From assembly GCA_025463265.1 (NCBI GenBank), contig JAOBWH010000109.1:1-64000 (forward strand): a DNA stretch of 64,000 nucleotides, read 5' to 3'. The position numbers and the translations under genes were made by a program. The notes below the pieces were generated by a model, which was not told the origin of the DNA, searched no databases, and saw only the letters and a program-made list of their open reading frames with translations. The stretch is from Ilumatobacteraceae bacterium. GTDB lineage: Bacteria; Actinomycetota; Acidimicrobiia; Acidimicrobiales; Iamiaceae. Positions 43,836 through 53,984 of the stretch are shown here, in pieces (position 1 is the stretch's first letter; each line of letters opens with the position of its first letter).

Positions 43836-44743
43836 CACGTGTCCTTCACGTCGAGCGCGTCCCGCAGGCCATCGCCCACGAGGAGGAAGCCCAGGACGGT
43901 CATGGCGATGGCCAGGCCCGGGAAGATGAGCAGGTGCGGTGCGGAGCTGAACGAGGACTGCGATTCCGAGATCATCAGTCCGAGCGACGGCGCCGGCTTC
44001 TTGACGCCGACGCCCAGGAAGCTCAGAGCGGCCTCGGCGAGGATGGCCGAGCCGACGCCGACCGCCGCCAGCACCACCACCGGCTGGAACACGTTCGGCA
44101 GGATGTGGCGGGCCATGATCCGCTTCGACGACACGCCGACCGCCTTGGCCGCCTCGACGTACTCCGTCTCACGGGCCTGGAGGAAGCCGGCTCGCACGTT
44201 GCGGGCCGTCTGCAGCCAGGCGGTCACGGCGAGGGTCAAGATCACGGCGGCGACGCCCTTGCCGATGATGGTCACCATCGCCAGCGCCAGCACCAGGTAC
44301 GGGATGCCGAGGAGGACGTCGACGAAGCGCATCAGCACGCTGTCGACCCAGCCGCGCCGCCAGCCGGCGACGGCGCCGACGAGGATCCCGATGAACGTCT
44401 CGATCAGGGTCACGACGATGCCGATGAACAGCGAGAGGCGGATGCCGTAGACGATGCGGGACATCACGTCGCGGCCCAGGCTGTCGGTGCCCATGAGGTG
44501 GCCGTTGCCCGGGCTCTGCTTGGCGAGCCCCGACGTGTCGAGCGGGTCCTGGACCAGGAACGGTCCGGCCAGCGACACGACGGCGAGGAACACGACGAGC
44601 ACCAAGCCGAACATCGCCAGCTTGTTGCGCTTGAAGCGCCGCCACGCGTCGCTGGCGAGCGAGCGGCTCGGGCCGACGTCCGCGAGCGATGCGTTCACGT
44701 CGGGCGGCGGCACCGGGTTGGGGGTGAGGATCAGGTCGCTCAT
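43835..44743 (-). CDS. Oligopeptide ABC transporter permease (OppC/DppC type)
   Basis: 302 residues, six membrane helices. The N-terminal OppC-type segment includes AWRRFKRNKLAMFGLVLVV, followed by HLMGTDSLGRDVMSRI. The coupling EAA loop is YVEAAKAVGVSSKRIMARHILPN. It forms the import channel with the OppB-like subunit. Start and stop overlap both neighbours (TGATG). Confidence 0.94.
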   Translation of the reverse strand: MSDLILTPNPVPPPDVNASLADVGPSRSLASDAWRRFKRNKLAMFGLVLVVFLAVVSLAGPFLVQDPLDTSGLAKQSPGNGHLMGTDSLGRDVMSRIVYGIRLSLFIGIVVTLIETFIGILVGAVAGWRRGWVDSVLMRFVDVLLGIPYLVLALAMVTIIGKGVAAVILTLAVTAWLQTARNVRAGFLQARETEYVEAAKAVGVSSKRIMARHILPNVFQPVVVLAAVGVGSAILAEAALSFLGVGVKKPAPSLGLMISESQSSFSSAPHLLIFPGLAIAMTVLGFLLVGDGLRDALDVKDT

Positions 44744-45744
44744 CAGTCGTCTCCCAGCTTCACGCGCGGGTCGAAGTAGGCGTACGAGATGTCGACGGCC
44801 ATGGAGGCCAGGCCGTAGACGAGGGTCACGATCAGCGTCAGGCCGAGCACCACCGGTGCATCGAACGCCTTGGCCGAGTTCACGATCTGGCTGCCCAGCC
44901 CCGGGAGGTTGAACACCGTCTCGGTGAGGATGGCGGCGCCCACCAGGGTGCCGAAGTCGATGCCGATCACGGTGACCACCGGGATCATGGCGTTGCGCCG
45001 CACGTGCTTGCGCATCACCCGCTTCTCGGTGAGGCCCTTGGCCCGGGCGGTGCGCACGTGGTCGAGCCGCATGGTCTCGAGCATCGAGGTGCGGGTGATG
45101 CGGGCGAGGATGGCGGTGCCCACCGATGCCAGCACGAACACCGGCTGGACGAGGTACCTCCAGGTCCCGTTGATCGGGACGACGCCGAGGGCGTACTCGT
45201 CGGGGCCGTACCCGAGGGTCGGGAAGCGCACCCACTCGGGCCAGTCGTGCTGGAAGGCGTACACGCCGGTCACCTGTTTGATCAGGTACGCGAGCACGAA
45301 CACCGGGATGGCGCTCAGCACCACGGCCGTGATGGTGGTGACCCAGTCGCCGGCGGAGTTCCGCTTCCGGGCGGACAGCGCGCCCGCCGAGATGCCGATC
45401 GCCGACTCCACGAGGATTGCCCAGAAGGCGAGCCGCAGGCTGTGAGGAAGCGTCTCGGCCACGATGTCCGAGACGGGCTCGCGGGTCACGTACGACGTGC
45501 CCAGATCGCCGTGCAGGAGGTCCGTCATGTAGTTGACGTACTGCTCGGACAACGGCTTGTCGATGCCCATCTGGTGCTCGAGGTTCGCCACGACCTGCGG
45601 GTCGGGCGCACGGTTGCCGCCACCAGAGGCGAACTGCTCGGCCGGGTTGGTGGGCAGCGCGTAGAAGAGGAAGAAGAGGAGCGTGGCGCCACCCCACAGC
45701 ACGAAGATCAGCTGCAGGGAGCGACGCAGGAGGAACGAACCCAT
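44743..45744 (-). CDS. Oligopeptide ABC transporter permease (OppB/DppB type)
   Basis: 333 residues, six membrane helices. FLLRRSLQLIFVLWGGATLLFFL opens the protein, and the EAA-type coupling segment reads VRTARAKGLTEKRVMRKHVRRN. GDLGTSYVTREPV is typical of OppB. A GAGG lies upstream of the ATG. It is first of the BCDF block and separated from the binding-protein gene by 164 bp containing a strong hairpin. Confidence 0.94.
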   Translation of the reverse strand: MGSFLLRRSLQLIFVLWGGATLLFFLFYALPTNPAEQFASGGGNRAPDPQVVANLEHQMGIDKPLSEQYVNYMTDLLHGDLGTSYVTREPVSDIVAETLPHSLRLAFWAILVESAIGISAGALSARKRNSAGDWVTTITAVVLSAIPVFVLAYLIKQVTGVYAFQHDWPEWVRFPTLGYGPDEYALGVVPINGTWRYLVQPVFVLASVGTAILARITRTSMLETMRLDHVRTARAKGLTEKRVMRKHVRRNAMIPVVTVIGIDFGTLVGAAILTETVFNLPGLGSQIVNSAKAFDAPVVLGLTLIVTLVYGLASMAVDISYAYFDPRVKLGDD

Positions 45745-45835
45745 GGGGCCTCGTGTTTCGGCTAGCTCAGGGGGAGGTGCATCCTCGTTCCCCCATCTGG
45801 GGGAGACGAGACGCGAGTCGCGGGGTCGCGATGAC

Positions 45836-45863
45836 GGGGGCCGAGCCGCTCGGCTCGGCCCCC
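45836..45863 (-). terminator. 11-bp GC-rich hairpin between binding-protein and permease genes
   Basis: GGGGGCCGAGC pairs perfectly with GCTCGGCCCCC around a 6-nt loop. It lies 45 nt after the stop of the solute-binding protein gene and 91 nt before the oppB start. A second smaller hairpin (TCCCCC/GGGGGA) follows at about 45790-45805. No U-tract is seen. It probably reduces read-through or protects the 3' end, so that binding protein is made in excess of the membrane parts. Confidence 0.6.
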
Positions 45864-45908
45864 GGCCATCGCACTGCGTGTCAGCTGACCGACGTCAGCT
45901 GGTTCGGA

Positions 45909-47621
45909 TCAGACCTCGACCTGCTCCCACAGCATGATGCCGAGGGGAGTGGACGGGTAGGCCTTCACGCTGTCGCGGAACACCTGGCTGCCGGTGTAGA
46001 AGACCAGCGGCACGGCGCCGGTCTCCTTGTTGAGGAGGACGTCCTCAGCCTGGTTGTACAGCTCGCCGCGAGCGGTGTCGTCGGTCTCGGCCTGCGCCTG
46101 TGCGATCAGGTCCTCGAACTCGTCGTTCTCGAAGCGGCCGAAGTTGTTGCCACCGATCGACGCCTTGGAGAAGAGGTCGACCATGAAGTTGCCGTACGTC
46201 GGGTAGTCGGCGTACCAACCGGAGCGGCACAGCTGGCAGCCGCCGGGCTCGGCGACGACCACGAAGTAGTCCTCGGCGACACCGGAGATCTCGGCATCGA
46301 TGCCCAGGTTGTCCTTCAGGTTGGCCTGGATGATCGTGGCGACGTCACCGTGGCTGCCGCCCTCGTTGAAGTTGATCTTGATCGGCGAGGTGAGCTTGCC
46401 GCCGTCGGCCTCCCACTCCGAGAGCAGGTCCTTCGCCTTGTCGACGTCGAGGTCGCAGTACTCGCAGAGGTCCTTCTTGTAGCCCGGGATGCCGGGGGGC
46501 GTGATGCCCGTGGCGATCGGACGGGTGTCCTCGTAGACCTTCTGGTTGATCTCGTCGCGGTCGATGGCGAGCGAGATGGCCTGGCGCAGCTTCACGTTGT
46601 CCGGGCCACCGACCTGCGGGTCGTCTTCGCCGAAGTCGAAGTAGTACGAACCGACGTTGGTGGTGGTGATGGTGTTCTGCGGGTAGGCCGCCTGGGCGTC
46701 CTTGTACTTGCCGGCCGGCACGGGGGCGTCGTCGCCCTCGCCGGCTTCGAACGCCTGGTAGGCGGTCTCGACGTCGATGGTCTGCTTGAAGACCAGCTTG
46801 TCGAGCTTCACCTCGGTGTCACCCAGCACGTTGCCGCCCCACTTCTTGTTCGGGACGAGCACGACCTCCTTGGAGTTCGCGCTTTCGAGCTTGAAGGGGC
46901 CGTTGCCGACGGTGAGGCCCTTGGTGCCCCAGCCGGTGGTGTTGCCGATCTTCTCGATGTCCTTGGCGTTGGCCGGGGAGAAGAACGGGTGCGACACGAT
47001 CGACGGGAAGTCGGCGTTGGGCGCCTCCAGCGTGGTCGTGAGGGTCATGGCGTCGTCATCGGCGACGATCGACTCCAGGCCGGCGGCGGGGTCGACCTTC
47101 TCCTTGCAGTCGGCAGCCTCTTCCGGCGGCTCGGCGTCGAGGCAGCCGCTGTTCCATGCGGCGCCGCCCTTGAGGTTGTTGATCAGGTAGCCGTAGGGCG
47201 AGGCGAGCTCGGGCGAGCCCGCACGCTCCCAGGCGGCCTTGAAGCTGGAGGGCAGCACCGGGCTGCCGTCGGAGAAGACCTGGTCGGGCTTCAGGGTGAA
47301 GGTGAACTCGGTGGCGTCGTCGTTCGCCTCCCACTTCTCGGCGACGTTGCCCTTGAGCTCGGGCTTCTCGGGGTCGCTGAAATCGAAGTCGGTGAGGCCG
47401 TCGTAGAGGGCCGTGGTGATCTGCGACTCCGAGAGCGTCTGCACGACACCGGGGTCGAAGCTGGTGTTGGTGCCCGAGTCGCTGAGGTACGCGTAGTCGG
47501 TGAACACCTTTTCATCGGAGGACGAACCTCCGCTGTCGCTGCTGCTGCCGCAACCCGTGGCGACGACGCCAAGGGTCAGGGCACCGGCAACGACGCCGGT
47601 CCAGATCGAACGACGGGCCAT
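45909..47621 (-). CDS. ABC transporter solute-binding lipoprotein (peptide family 5)
   Basis: 570 residues. Signal ends at VVATGC (Cys24), then a Ser/Gly linker and a family 5 binding domain (SQITTALYDGLTDFD; KWEANDDATEFTFTLKPDQVFSDG; DNVKLRQAISLAIDRDEIN). Two cysteine pairs (CEYCDLD; GCQLCRSGW) may form disulfides. It captures peptides or similar ligands and feeds the OppBCDF-like system. ATG 47621 has a perfect GGAGG 7 nt upstream. An inverted repeat at 47700-47717 lies in the promoter region. Confidence 0.94.
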   Translation of the reverse strand: MARRSIWTGVVAGALTLGVVATGCGSSSDSGGSSSDEKVFTDYAYLSDSGTNTSFDPGVVQTLSESQITTALYDGLTDFDFSDPEKPELKGNVAEKWEANDDATEFTFTLKPDQVFSDGSPVLPSSFKAAWERAGSPELASPYGYLINNLKGGAAWNSGCLDAEPPEEAADCKEKVDPAAGLESIVADDDAMTLTTTLEAPNADFPSIVSHPFFSPANAKDIEKIGNTTGWGTKGLTVGNGPFKLESANSKEVVLVPNKKWGGNVLGDTEVKLDKLVFKQTIDVETAYQAFEAGEGDDAPVPAGKYKDAQAAYPQNTITTTNVGSYYFDFGEDDPQVGGPDNVKLRQAISLAIDRDEINQKVYEDTRPIATGITPPGIPGYKKDLCEYCDLDVDKAKDLLSEWEADGGKLTSPIKINFNEGGSHGDVATIIQANLKDNLGIDAEISGVAEDYFVVVAEPGGCQLCRSGWYADYPTYGNFMVDLFSKASIGGNNFGRFENDEFEDLIAQAQAETDDTARGELYNQAEDVLLNKETGAVPLVFYTGSQVFRDSVKAYPSTPLGIMLWEQVEV

Positions 47622-47699
47622 GAGCAAGCCTCCATGTAGGCGGATCGGCGGGGCGCCCGCTTCGGGGGCATCGCCGGGTAAGGGTGGGGAGAGACGGTG

Positions 47700-47717
47700 A
47701 CGCAGGTCACCCTGCGT
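47700..47717. promoter_or_regulatory. Inverted repeat ACGCAGG-TCAC-CCTGCGT upstream of binding-protein gene
   Basis: Perfect 7-bp arms with a 4-bp spacer, 79 bp upstream of the solute-binding protein ATG in the 239-bp gap to tpiA. The position suits a regulator binding site near the transporter promoter; the regulator is unknown. An RNA hairpin is the alternative. Confidence 0.45.
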
Positions 47718-47860
47718 TCACCGAAAGACGACCATAACGCGGGTCCGATGTCCCCTGGTGAAACGCGTGTGCCTCGAGGCGGCCCGAACTGGCACGTTTG
47801 TTCGATCACCCACCTGCGGTCAGGCGTGTGACCTGCGGATACGCGAAGGTGACGAAACCG

Positions 47861-48646
47861 TCAGCCGGGCTGGGAAAATTCCACGATTCCGGCGAAATCT
47901 TCGGCGACGAGCGACGCGCCGCCCACCAGAGCGCCATCGATGTCGGGCTGCGACATCAGCTCGGCTGCGTTCGCCGGCTTCACCGAGCCGCCGTACTGGA
48001 TGCGGACCGACGCCGCCGCGTCGGCTCCGGCGACCTCCTCGACCACGGTGCGGACCAGCTTGCAGGTCTCCTGCGCGTCCGCAGCGCTCGCCGTCTTGCC
48101 GGTGCCGATGGCCCAGATGGGCTCGTAGGCGATGACCATCGCGCCCACCTGCTCGGCGGTGAGTCCGGCGAGCCCGGCGCGCACCTGGCCGGCGACCTTC
48201 TCCTCGGTCCGGCCCGCCTCACGCTCCTCCTCGGTCTCGCCGCAGCACAGGATCGGCGTCATCCCCCACGTGAAGATGGCGTGCACCTTCTTTTTCACGA
48301 GGTCGTCGGTCTCCCCGAAGATCTCGCGGCGCTCGGAGTGCCCGGCGATCACGTACTCCACGTTCAACTTGGCGAGCATCGCGGGCGACACCTCTCCGGT
48401 GAACGCTCCCTTCTCCTCGATGTAGCAGTGCTGCGCCCCGATGCTGATCGGCGTGTCGTCGGCCTCGAGCACCGTCTGGACCGAGCGGATGTCGGTGAAC
48501 GGCGGGTGCACGGACACGTCGACCTTGTCGTAGACGTCCTTGTGGAGCAGGTACGCCAGCTTCTGGACCGTGGAGATGGCCTCGAAGTGGTTGTGGTGCA
48601 TCTTCCAGTTGCCCGAGATGAGCGGCGTGCGGGTGGTCTTGGGCAT
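47861..48646 (-). CDS. tpiA: Triosephosphate isomerase
   Basis: 261 residues, the complete TIM barrel. SGNWKM carries the catalytic Lys, AGHSERREIFGE the catalytic His, and AYEPIWAIGTGKTAS the catalytic Glu with the flexible loop; YGGSVKPANAAEL closes the phosphate site. It interconverts glyceraldehyde-3-phosphate and dihydroxyacetone phosphate. AGGAG precedes the ATG. It follows pgk after 13 bp. Confidence 0.97.
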   Translation of the reverse strand: MPKTTRTPLISGNWKMHHNHFEAISTVQKLAYLLHKDVYDKVDVSVHPPFTDIRSVQTVLEADDTPISIGAQHCYIEEKGAFTGEVSPAMLAKLNVEYVIAGHSERREIFGETDDLVKKKVHAIFTWGMTPILCCGETEEEREAGRTEEKVAGQVRAGLAGLTAEQVGAMVIAYEPIWAIGTGKTASAADAQETCKLVRTVVEEVAGADAAASVRIQYGGSVKPANAAELMSQPDIDGALVGGASLVAEDFAGIVEFSQPG

Positions 48647-48659
48647 CAGGAGCTCCTGG

Positions 48660-49793
48660 TCAGTTCGCGTTGGGAGCCGCCCTCAAGGCGGCGAGGCCGG
48701 GGAGGTCGCCCTGCTCGATGAGCTCGAGGGAGGCGCCGCCGCCGGTGGAGACGTGGTCGATCTGGTCGGCGAGGCCGAACTGCGCAGCCGCCGCCGCGCT
48801 GTCGCCGCCGCCGATCACGGTGAAGCCCCGGTTGTCGGCGACCGCTTCGGCGACGGTGCGCGTGCCGGCTTCGAACCGCGGGTCCTCGAACACGCCCATC
48901 GGGCCGTTCCACAGGACCTGGCGAGCCTCGCCGATGACGTCGGAGAACTCAGCGGCGGTGCCCGGGCCGATGTCGAGGCCCATCCAGCCCTCGGGGATGC
49001 TGCGGCCGAACTGGCGCACCTCTCCCCCGGCGGACGGGTCGCCGATCTTGCCGCCGGGGCCGAGGGCGGTGATGTCCGACGGCAGGTGGATGACGGCGCC
49101 GCTGTCGAGCAGCCTGGCGCACGTCTCGACCTGGTCGTCCTCGCACAGCGAGGAGCCGACCTGGTGGCCGAGGGCCTTGAGGAAGGTGAAGCACATGCCT
49201 CCGCCGATGATGAGGCCGTCGGCGACCCCGAGCAGGGCGTCGATGACACCGAGCTTGTCGGAGACCTTCGAGCCGCCGAGGATGGCGATGAACGGACGGC
49301 GTGGGTCGTTGCGGAGACCGAGGAGGACCTCGACCTCCTTCTCCAGCAGCCGACCGGCCGCGGACGGGAGCGACCGCGGCGGACCGACGATGGAAGCGTG
49401 CGCGCGGTGCGAGGCACCGAACGCGTCGTTGACGTAGAGGTCCTGCCCGGCCACGAGCTCCGCGACGAAGGCGGCCTCGTCGGCGGTCTCGCCGGCGTTG
49501 AAGCGCAGGTTCTCCAGCAGCTCGACGCCCGGTGCGAGCTCGGCGAGGCGAGCACGCACCGGGTCCATCGAGAAGGCGGGGTCCGGTGCGCCCTTGGGGC
49601 GACCCAGGTGGCTGCACGTGGTGACGGTGGCCCCGTGCTGCTGCAGCCACCCGATGGTGGGCAGCGCGGCGCGGATGCGCAGGTCGTCGGTGATCCGCCC
49701 GTCGCGGATCGGCACGTTGAAGTCGCACCGGACCAAGACCCGCTTCCCGGCGACGTCGCCGAGATCTTCCAGTTGGGGGACCCCGTTGATCAC
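48660..49793 (-). CDS. pgk: Phosphoglycerate kinase
   Basis: 377 residues. RVLVRCDFNVPIRDGRITDDLRI is the N-terminal signature, followed by CSHLGRPKG, LENLRFNAGE, the hinge and ILGGSKVSDKLGVID, VLWNGPMGVFE and GGGDSAAAAAQ at the nucleotide site. It makes ATP from 1,3-bisphosphoglycerate in glycolysis. GTG 49793 is the start, with AGAAGG a few bases upstream. It is slightly short compared with typical PGKs but shows no missing motif. Confidence 0.97.
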   Translation of the reverse strand: MINGVPQLEDLGDVAGKRVLVRCDFNVPIRDGRITDDLRIRAALPTIGWLQQHGATVTTCSHLGRPKGAPDPAFSMDPVRARLAELAPGVELLENLRFNAGETADEAAFVAELVAGQDLYVNDAFGASHRAHASIVGPPRSLPSAAGRLLEKEVEVLLGLRNDPRRPFIAILGGSKVSDKLGVIDALLGVADGLIIGGGMCFTFLKALGHQVGSSLCEDDQVETCARLLDSGAVIHLPSDITALGPGGKIGDPSAGGEVRQFGRSIPEGWMGLDIGPGTAAEFSDVIGEARQVLWNGPMGVFEDPRFEAGTRTVAEAVADNRGFTVIGGGDSAAAAAQFGLADQIDHVSTGGGASLELIEQGDLPGLAALRAAPNAN

Positions 49794-49840
49794 GCTCGTT
49801 GCCTTCTGGTTGTCCGTCGTCGACGTGTGCCGGAGACCGG

Positions 49841-50851
<1,011 letters not shown>

Positions 50852-50996
50852 GGGTGATGCAACCTCTCTGGTGCTGCGGCGCGGCGGGCCGATCGGCCCG
50901 ATCCTGAAGGCGCCTCTTGTGCTTCGGAACCTACCCGACCCCGTGGAGGTCGGCCCAACGCAGCGCGAGCCCCTCGCACCGGCTCCTGACGGCTCG

Positions 50997-51971
50997 TCAG
51001 GAGCCGAGGTCCTCGAGTGCGGCCGCCAGCAGTTCGGGATCGTGGACCCGGCCGTCCCCGGCCGCGACGGGCCGGACGGTCACCGTGGCGCCCTCCGCGA
51101 CCGCCCCCAGATCGCCCAGATCCCGGGACGGGTCGACGATGATGGCATCGACGTCGACGCCGTGGCGGTGCAGCGCGGCGACCTCGGACTCCACCGTGAA
51201 GCCGGCGGTCTCGGGAACCTGGGGGCCGAGGTTTGCCACGAAGATCCGGCGGGCCGCGGTGGCCAGGAGCGCCTCGTGCACCGCAGGCACGATGGCGGCG
51301 GCGAGCACGCTGGTGAACAGCGATCCGGGACCGATCACGACCTGGTCGGCACCGAGGATGGCGGCCCGCACCGCCGGGTCCGACGGAGGTGACGCCGGCT
51401 CCAGCCGCACCTCGAACACCCCCGACGCGTTCTGGACCGCGACCTGCCCGTCGACCTCGGCGACCGCGCCTTCGGGCCCGTCGGGGCCGTCGGACCGGAG
51501 GCGCCAGCCGTGCAGGTCCACCGGACCGATAGTGGCGGGCAGGACCCGACCGACCGCACCCACCCGCTTGGCCAGCTCGTCGACGGCCGCCGAGAACGAT
51601 CCGAGGTCCTGGGAGAGGGCGACGAGCAGCAGGTTGCCGAGGGCGTGGCCCTCGAGGTCGCCGCCGCTGAAGCGGTGCTCGAGGACCCGGCCGATGGGCG
51701 AGTCGGCCTCGGCCAGCGCGCCCAGGCTCTTGCGCACGTCGCCCGGCGCCGGCAGGTCGGGCAGCATCGCCCGCAGGGCGCCGGTGGAACCGCCGTCGTC
51801 GGCCACCGACACGATGGCGGTGATGGTGCTGGCGTAGCGCCGGACGGCTTGGAGCGAGGCGGAGAGCCCGTGCCCGCCGCCGACGGCGACCACCCGAGGG
51901 CCCGTTGACCCGAGCGCCGGCCTCGGCGCTGATGTCAGGTCGGGCCGCGGCGCGGCAGCGTCGGGCGGCAC
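50997..51971 (-). CDS. yvcK: YvcK/CofD-like gluconeogenesis factor
   Basis: About 324 residues. VVAVGGGHGLSASLQAVRRY is the nucleotide-binding opening, SVADDGGSTGALR and GDVRKSLGAL follow, and VIGPGSLFTSVLAA and NLGPQVPETAGFTVE complete the YvcK pattern. YvcK proteins bind UDP-GlcNAc and are needed for normal growth on gluconeogenic carbon and for cell shape. GTG 51971 starts 5 bp after the rapZ stop. A short Pro/Ala stretch precedes the core. Confidence 0.92.
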   Translation of the reverse strand: MPPDAAAPRPDLTSAPRPALGSTGPRVVAVGGGHGLSASLQAVRRYASTITAIVSVADDGGSTGALRAMLPDLPAPGDVRKSLGALAEADSPIGRVLEHRFSGGDLEGHALGNLLLVALSQDLGSFSAAVDELAKRVGAVGRVLPATIGPVDLHGWRLRSDGPDGPEGAVAEVDGQVAVQNASGVFEVRLEPASPPSDPAVRAAILGADQVVIGPGSLFTSVLAAAIVPAVHEALLATAARRIFVANLGPQVPETAGFTVESEVAALHRHGVDVDAIIVDPSRDLGDLGAVAEGATVTVRPVAAGDGRVHDPELLAAALEDLGS

Positions 51972-51976
51972 CGGAC

Positions 51977-52834
51977 TCAGCCGCCTTTGGCGATGTCGCG
52001 GTGCTGAACTCCGGGGGTGAGGCCACGGCTGCGGAGCCGGTTGGCCACCTCCTCGGAGATCGCCACCGAGCGGTGGCGTCCGCCGGTGCACCCGAACGCA
52101 AGCGTCAGGTACGCCTTGCCCTCCTGCTGGAACGCAGGGAGCAGCACATCGAGGAGCCCGTCGACCTTCGTCAGGAACTCCTCTGCCAGGTCCGAGCCCA
52201 GCACGTAGTCCCGCACCGGCGCGTCGGTGCCGTTCTGCGGGCGCAGCTCGTCGACCCAGTGCGGGTTCGGGAGGAACCGGCAGTCGAGCACCATGTCGAC
52301 GTCGCTGGGCAGCCCGTGCTTGAAGCCGAACGACGTGACCGTGACCTGCATGCCCGGCGAGCGGTCGTCGTCGCCGAACAGGTCGGTCATCCGGTCGCGC
52401 AGCTGGTGCACGTTGAGCTCGCTGGTGTCGACGACCACATCGGCGGCGGCGCGCAGCGACTCCAGGACCTGGCGCTCCTGCTCGATGGCGGCGCCCAAGA
52501 GATCGCCCGAGCTCGCTGGGTGGCGGCGCCGGGTGCTCTCGTAGCGCCGGATCAACACGTCGGTGCGGGCGTCGAGGAACACCGTGCGCACCCGCGCCCC
52601 GGACGCCCGCAGGTCATCCAACATGGGGCTGAGCTCGCTCGGGTCCGTGCCCCACCCCGCCACGAAGCCCACGCGGTCGCTGGCGGTGCCCGGCGCGTCG
52701 GCCAGCTCGGCCACCTTGGGCATCAAGGCGACCGGCATGTTGTCGATCACGAACCAGCCCTGGTCCTCGAGGACGTCTGCTGCGGTGGAACGCCCGGCGC
52801 CCGACATCCCGGTGATCACGACGAAGTCCGTCAT
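51977..52834 (-). CDS. rapZ: RapZ/YvcJ nucleotide-binding protein
   Basis: 285 residues. P-loop VVITGMSGAGRSTAADVLED, then GWFVIDNMPVALMPKV, VFLDARTDVLIRRYESTRRRHP, and the C-terminal TLAFGCTGGRHRSVAISEEV. RapZ proteins bind nucleotides or GlcN6P and, in E. coli, act as an RNase E adaptor; actinobacterial roles are less clear. The P-loop has Arg where many members have Lys (GAGRST). TAGGGT lies 6 nt before the ATG, so rapZ-yvcK has its own promoter. Confidence 0.94.
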   Translation of the reverse strand: MTDFVVITGMSGAGRSTAADVLEDQGWFVIDNMPVALMPKVAELADAPGTASDRVGFVAGWGTDPSELSPMLDDLRASGARVRTVFLDARTDVLIRRYESTRRRHPASSGDLLGAAIEQERQVLESLRAAADVVVDTSELNVHQLRDRMTDLFGDDDRSPGMQVTVTSFGFKHGLPSDVDMVLDCRFLPNPHWVDELRPQNGTDAPVRDYVLGSDLAEEFLTKVDGLLDVLLPAFQQEGKAYLTLAFGCTGGRHRSVAISEEVANRLRSRGLTPGVQHRDIAKGG

Positions 52835-52840
52835 GACCCC

Positions 52841-52846
52841 ACCCTA
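52841..52846 (-). promoter_or_regulatory. TAGGGT -10-like element of rapZ
   Basis: On the minus strand TAGGGT stands 6 nt before the rapZ ATG (52834) with no Shine-Dalgarno, matching the leaderless pattern found elsewhere in the window. Confidence 0.5.
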
Positions 52847-52889
52847 CGGGCGCGCCGCTCCCCCGGCGGCCACCCCCGCCGTGCGGCGC

Positions 52890-53984
52890 TCACGCCGGGC
52901 GCGGGCCGACCGGGCTGTCGACGACCGCCGCACCGGTGGGTGCCGGCAGGGCGACCAGCGCCGCGACCGCAGCGCCCACCAGGCCCGCCAGCACGACCGT
53001 GCCCGACCACATGGCGGTGCTCCACTGGAGCCGGCCGTCGCGCTCGAGCAGGGCGAAGGTGGAGAGCCAGACCATGGACCCCAGGAGCGCGCCGGTGGCC
53101 GCGGCCGCGAGGCGGCCGAGGGTGGGCTTGCCGGTGAGCGCCACCATGACCTCGGTGACCACGCCCGCCACGGCGTACCCGATGACCAGGGGCCCGATGA
53201 CCTCGGGGCTGGTGAGCAGCAGCGCCGGCGCTCCGCACAGGAACACGCTCACCGCCACCAGGCCCGTCACCGGCCGGAACCGAACGAGCACCAGCGTGAA
53301 CGCCGCCACGAGCACGGCGGTGGTCCACACGGCGATACCGAGGCCGCGCACCTGGTCGTAGTCCACCGGCGACTCCCCGATGAGCGGCTCCACGTAGCCG
53401 AACGACAGCGACATGCCGCTGGCCAGCGGCGAGAGGAACCCGGTGAACAGCGAGATGACCAGGACGGTGGTCACCACCGACACCAGCGCCACGATCGACG
53501 CCAGCCACCCGAGCCGGCGCGCCGGCCGCCGCCACAGCACCACCACCGGCGAGGCCAGCAGGAACGTCAGCCCGGCGAACACCACGAGGTGGGGCGGGCT
53601 GACGAGCGCCTCGACGTTGGCCTCCGTGCCGAACTGGGCGTGCCAGGCCGAGTCGAACGCCCCGCCGAACGCGAGCAGCAGGAACCCGGTGGTGGTGGTC
53701 CCGGCGGACCACACGAAGTGCGGACCGTGCCGCAGCGCGCCGATGCCGAGCCACAGCGCCACCGTGGTCACCCCGCCGTAGAGGACCAGGTGCCAGCCCG
53801 ACAAGAAGTCGCCGGCGAGGTCGTCGGGGTTCTGGAGGTGGCGGGCGATGTCGCCGGTGAGCCCGACGGTGGTCAGCACGTTGCAGGCGATGAGCACCAG
53901 GAGGGCGGCATCGCTGATGTCGAGCGGGCCGTCGCCGCGCAGGCGGCGGATCCGCTCCCGCACCACCCAGCCCCGGTTGCTCAC
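52890..53984 (-). CDS. Multipass membrane protein, unknown function
   Basis: 364 residues, about ten hydrophobic helices from DISDAALLVLIACNVLTTVG to the C-terminus; loops hold conserved-looking HLVLYGGV, GGAFDSAWHAQFG and SPPHLVVFAG, with histidines in or near the membrane. I do not recognise the family; the His-containing helices could bind a metal or haem. GTG 53984 overlaps the DUF2085 gene stop (GTGA). Last of a three-gene unit between rapZ and tag. Confidence 0.75.
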   Translation of the reverse strand: MSNRGWVVRERIRRLRGDGPLDISDAALLVLIACNVLTTVGLTGDIARHLQNPDDLAGDFLSGWHLVLYGGVTTVALWLGIGALRHGPHFVWSAGTTTTGFLLLAFGGAFDSAWHAQFGTEANVEALVSPPHLVVFAGLTFLLASPVVVLWRRPARRLGWLASIVALVSVVTTVLVISLFTGFLSPLASGMSLSFGYVEPLIGESPVDYDQVRGLGIAVWTTAVLVAAFTLVLVRFRPVTGLVAVSVFLCGAPALLLTSPEVIGPLVIGYAVAGVVTEVMVALTGKPTLGRLAAAATGALLGSMVWLSTFALLERDGRLQWSTAMWSGTVVLAGLVGAAVAALVALPAPTGAAVVDSPVGPRPA

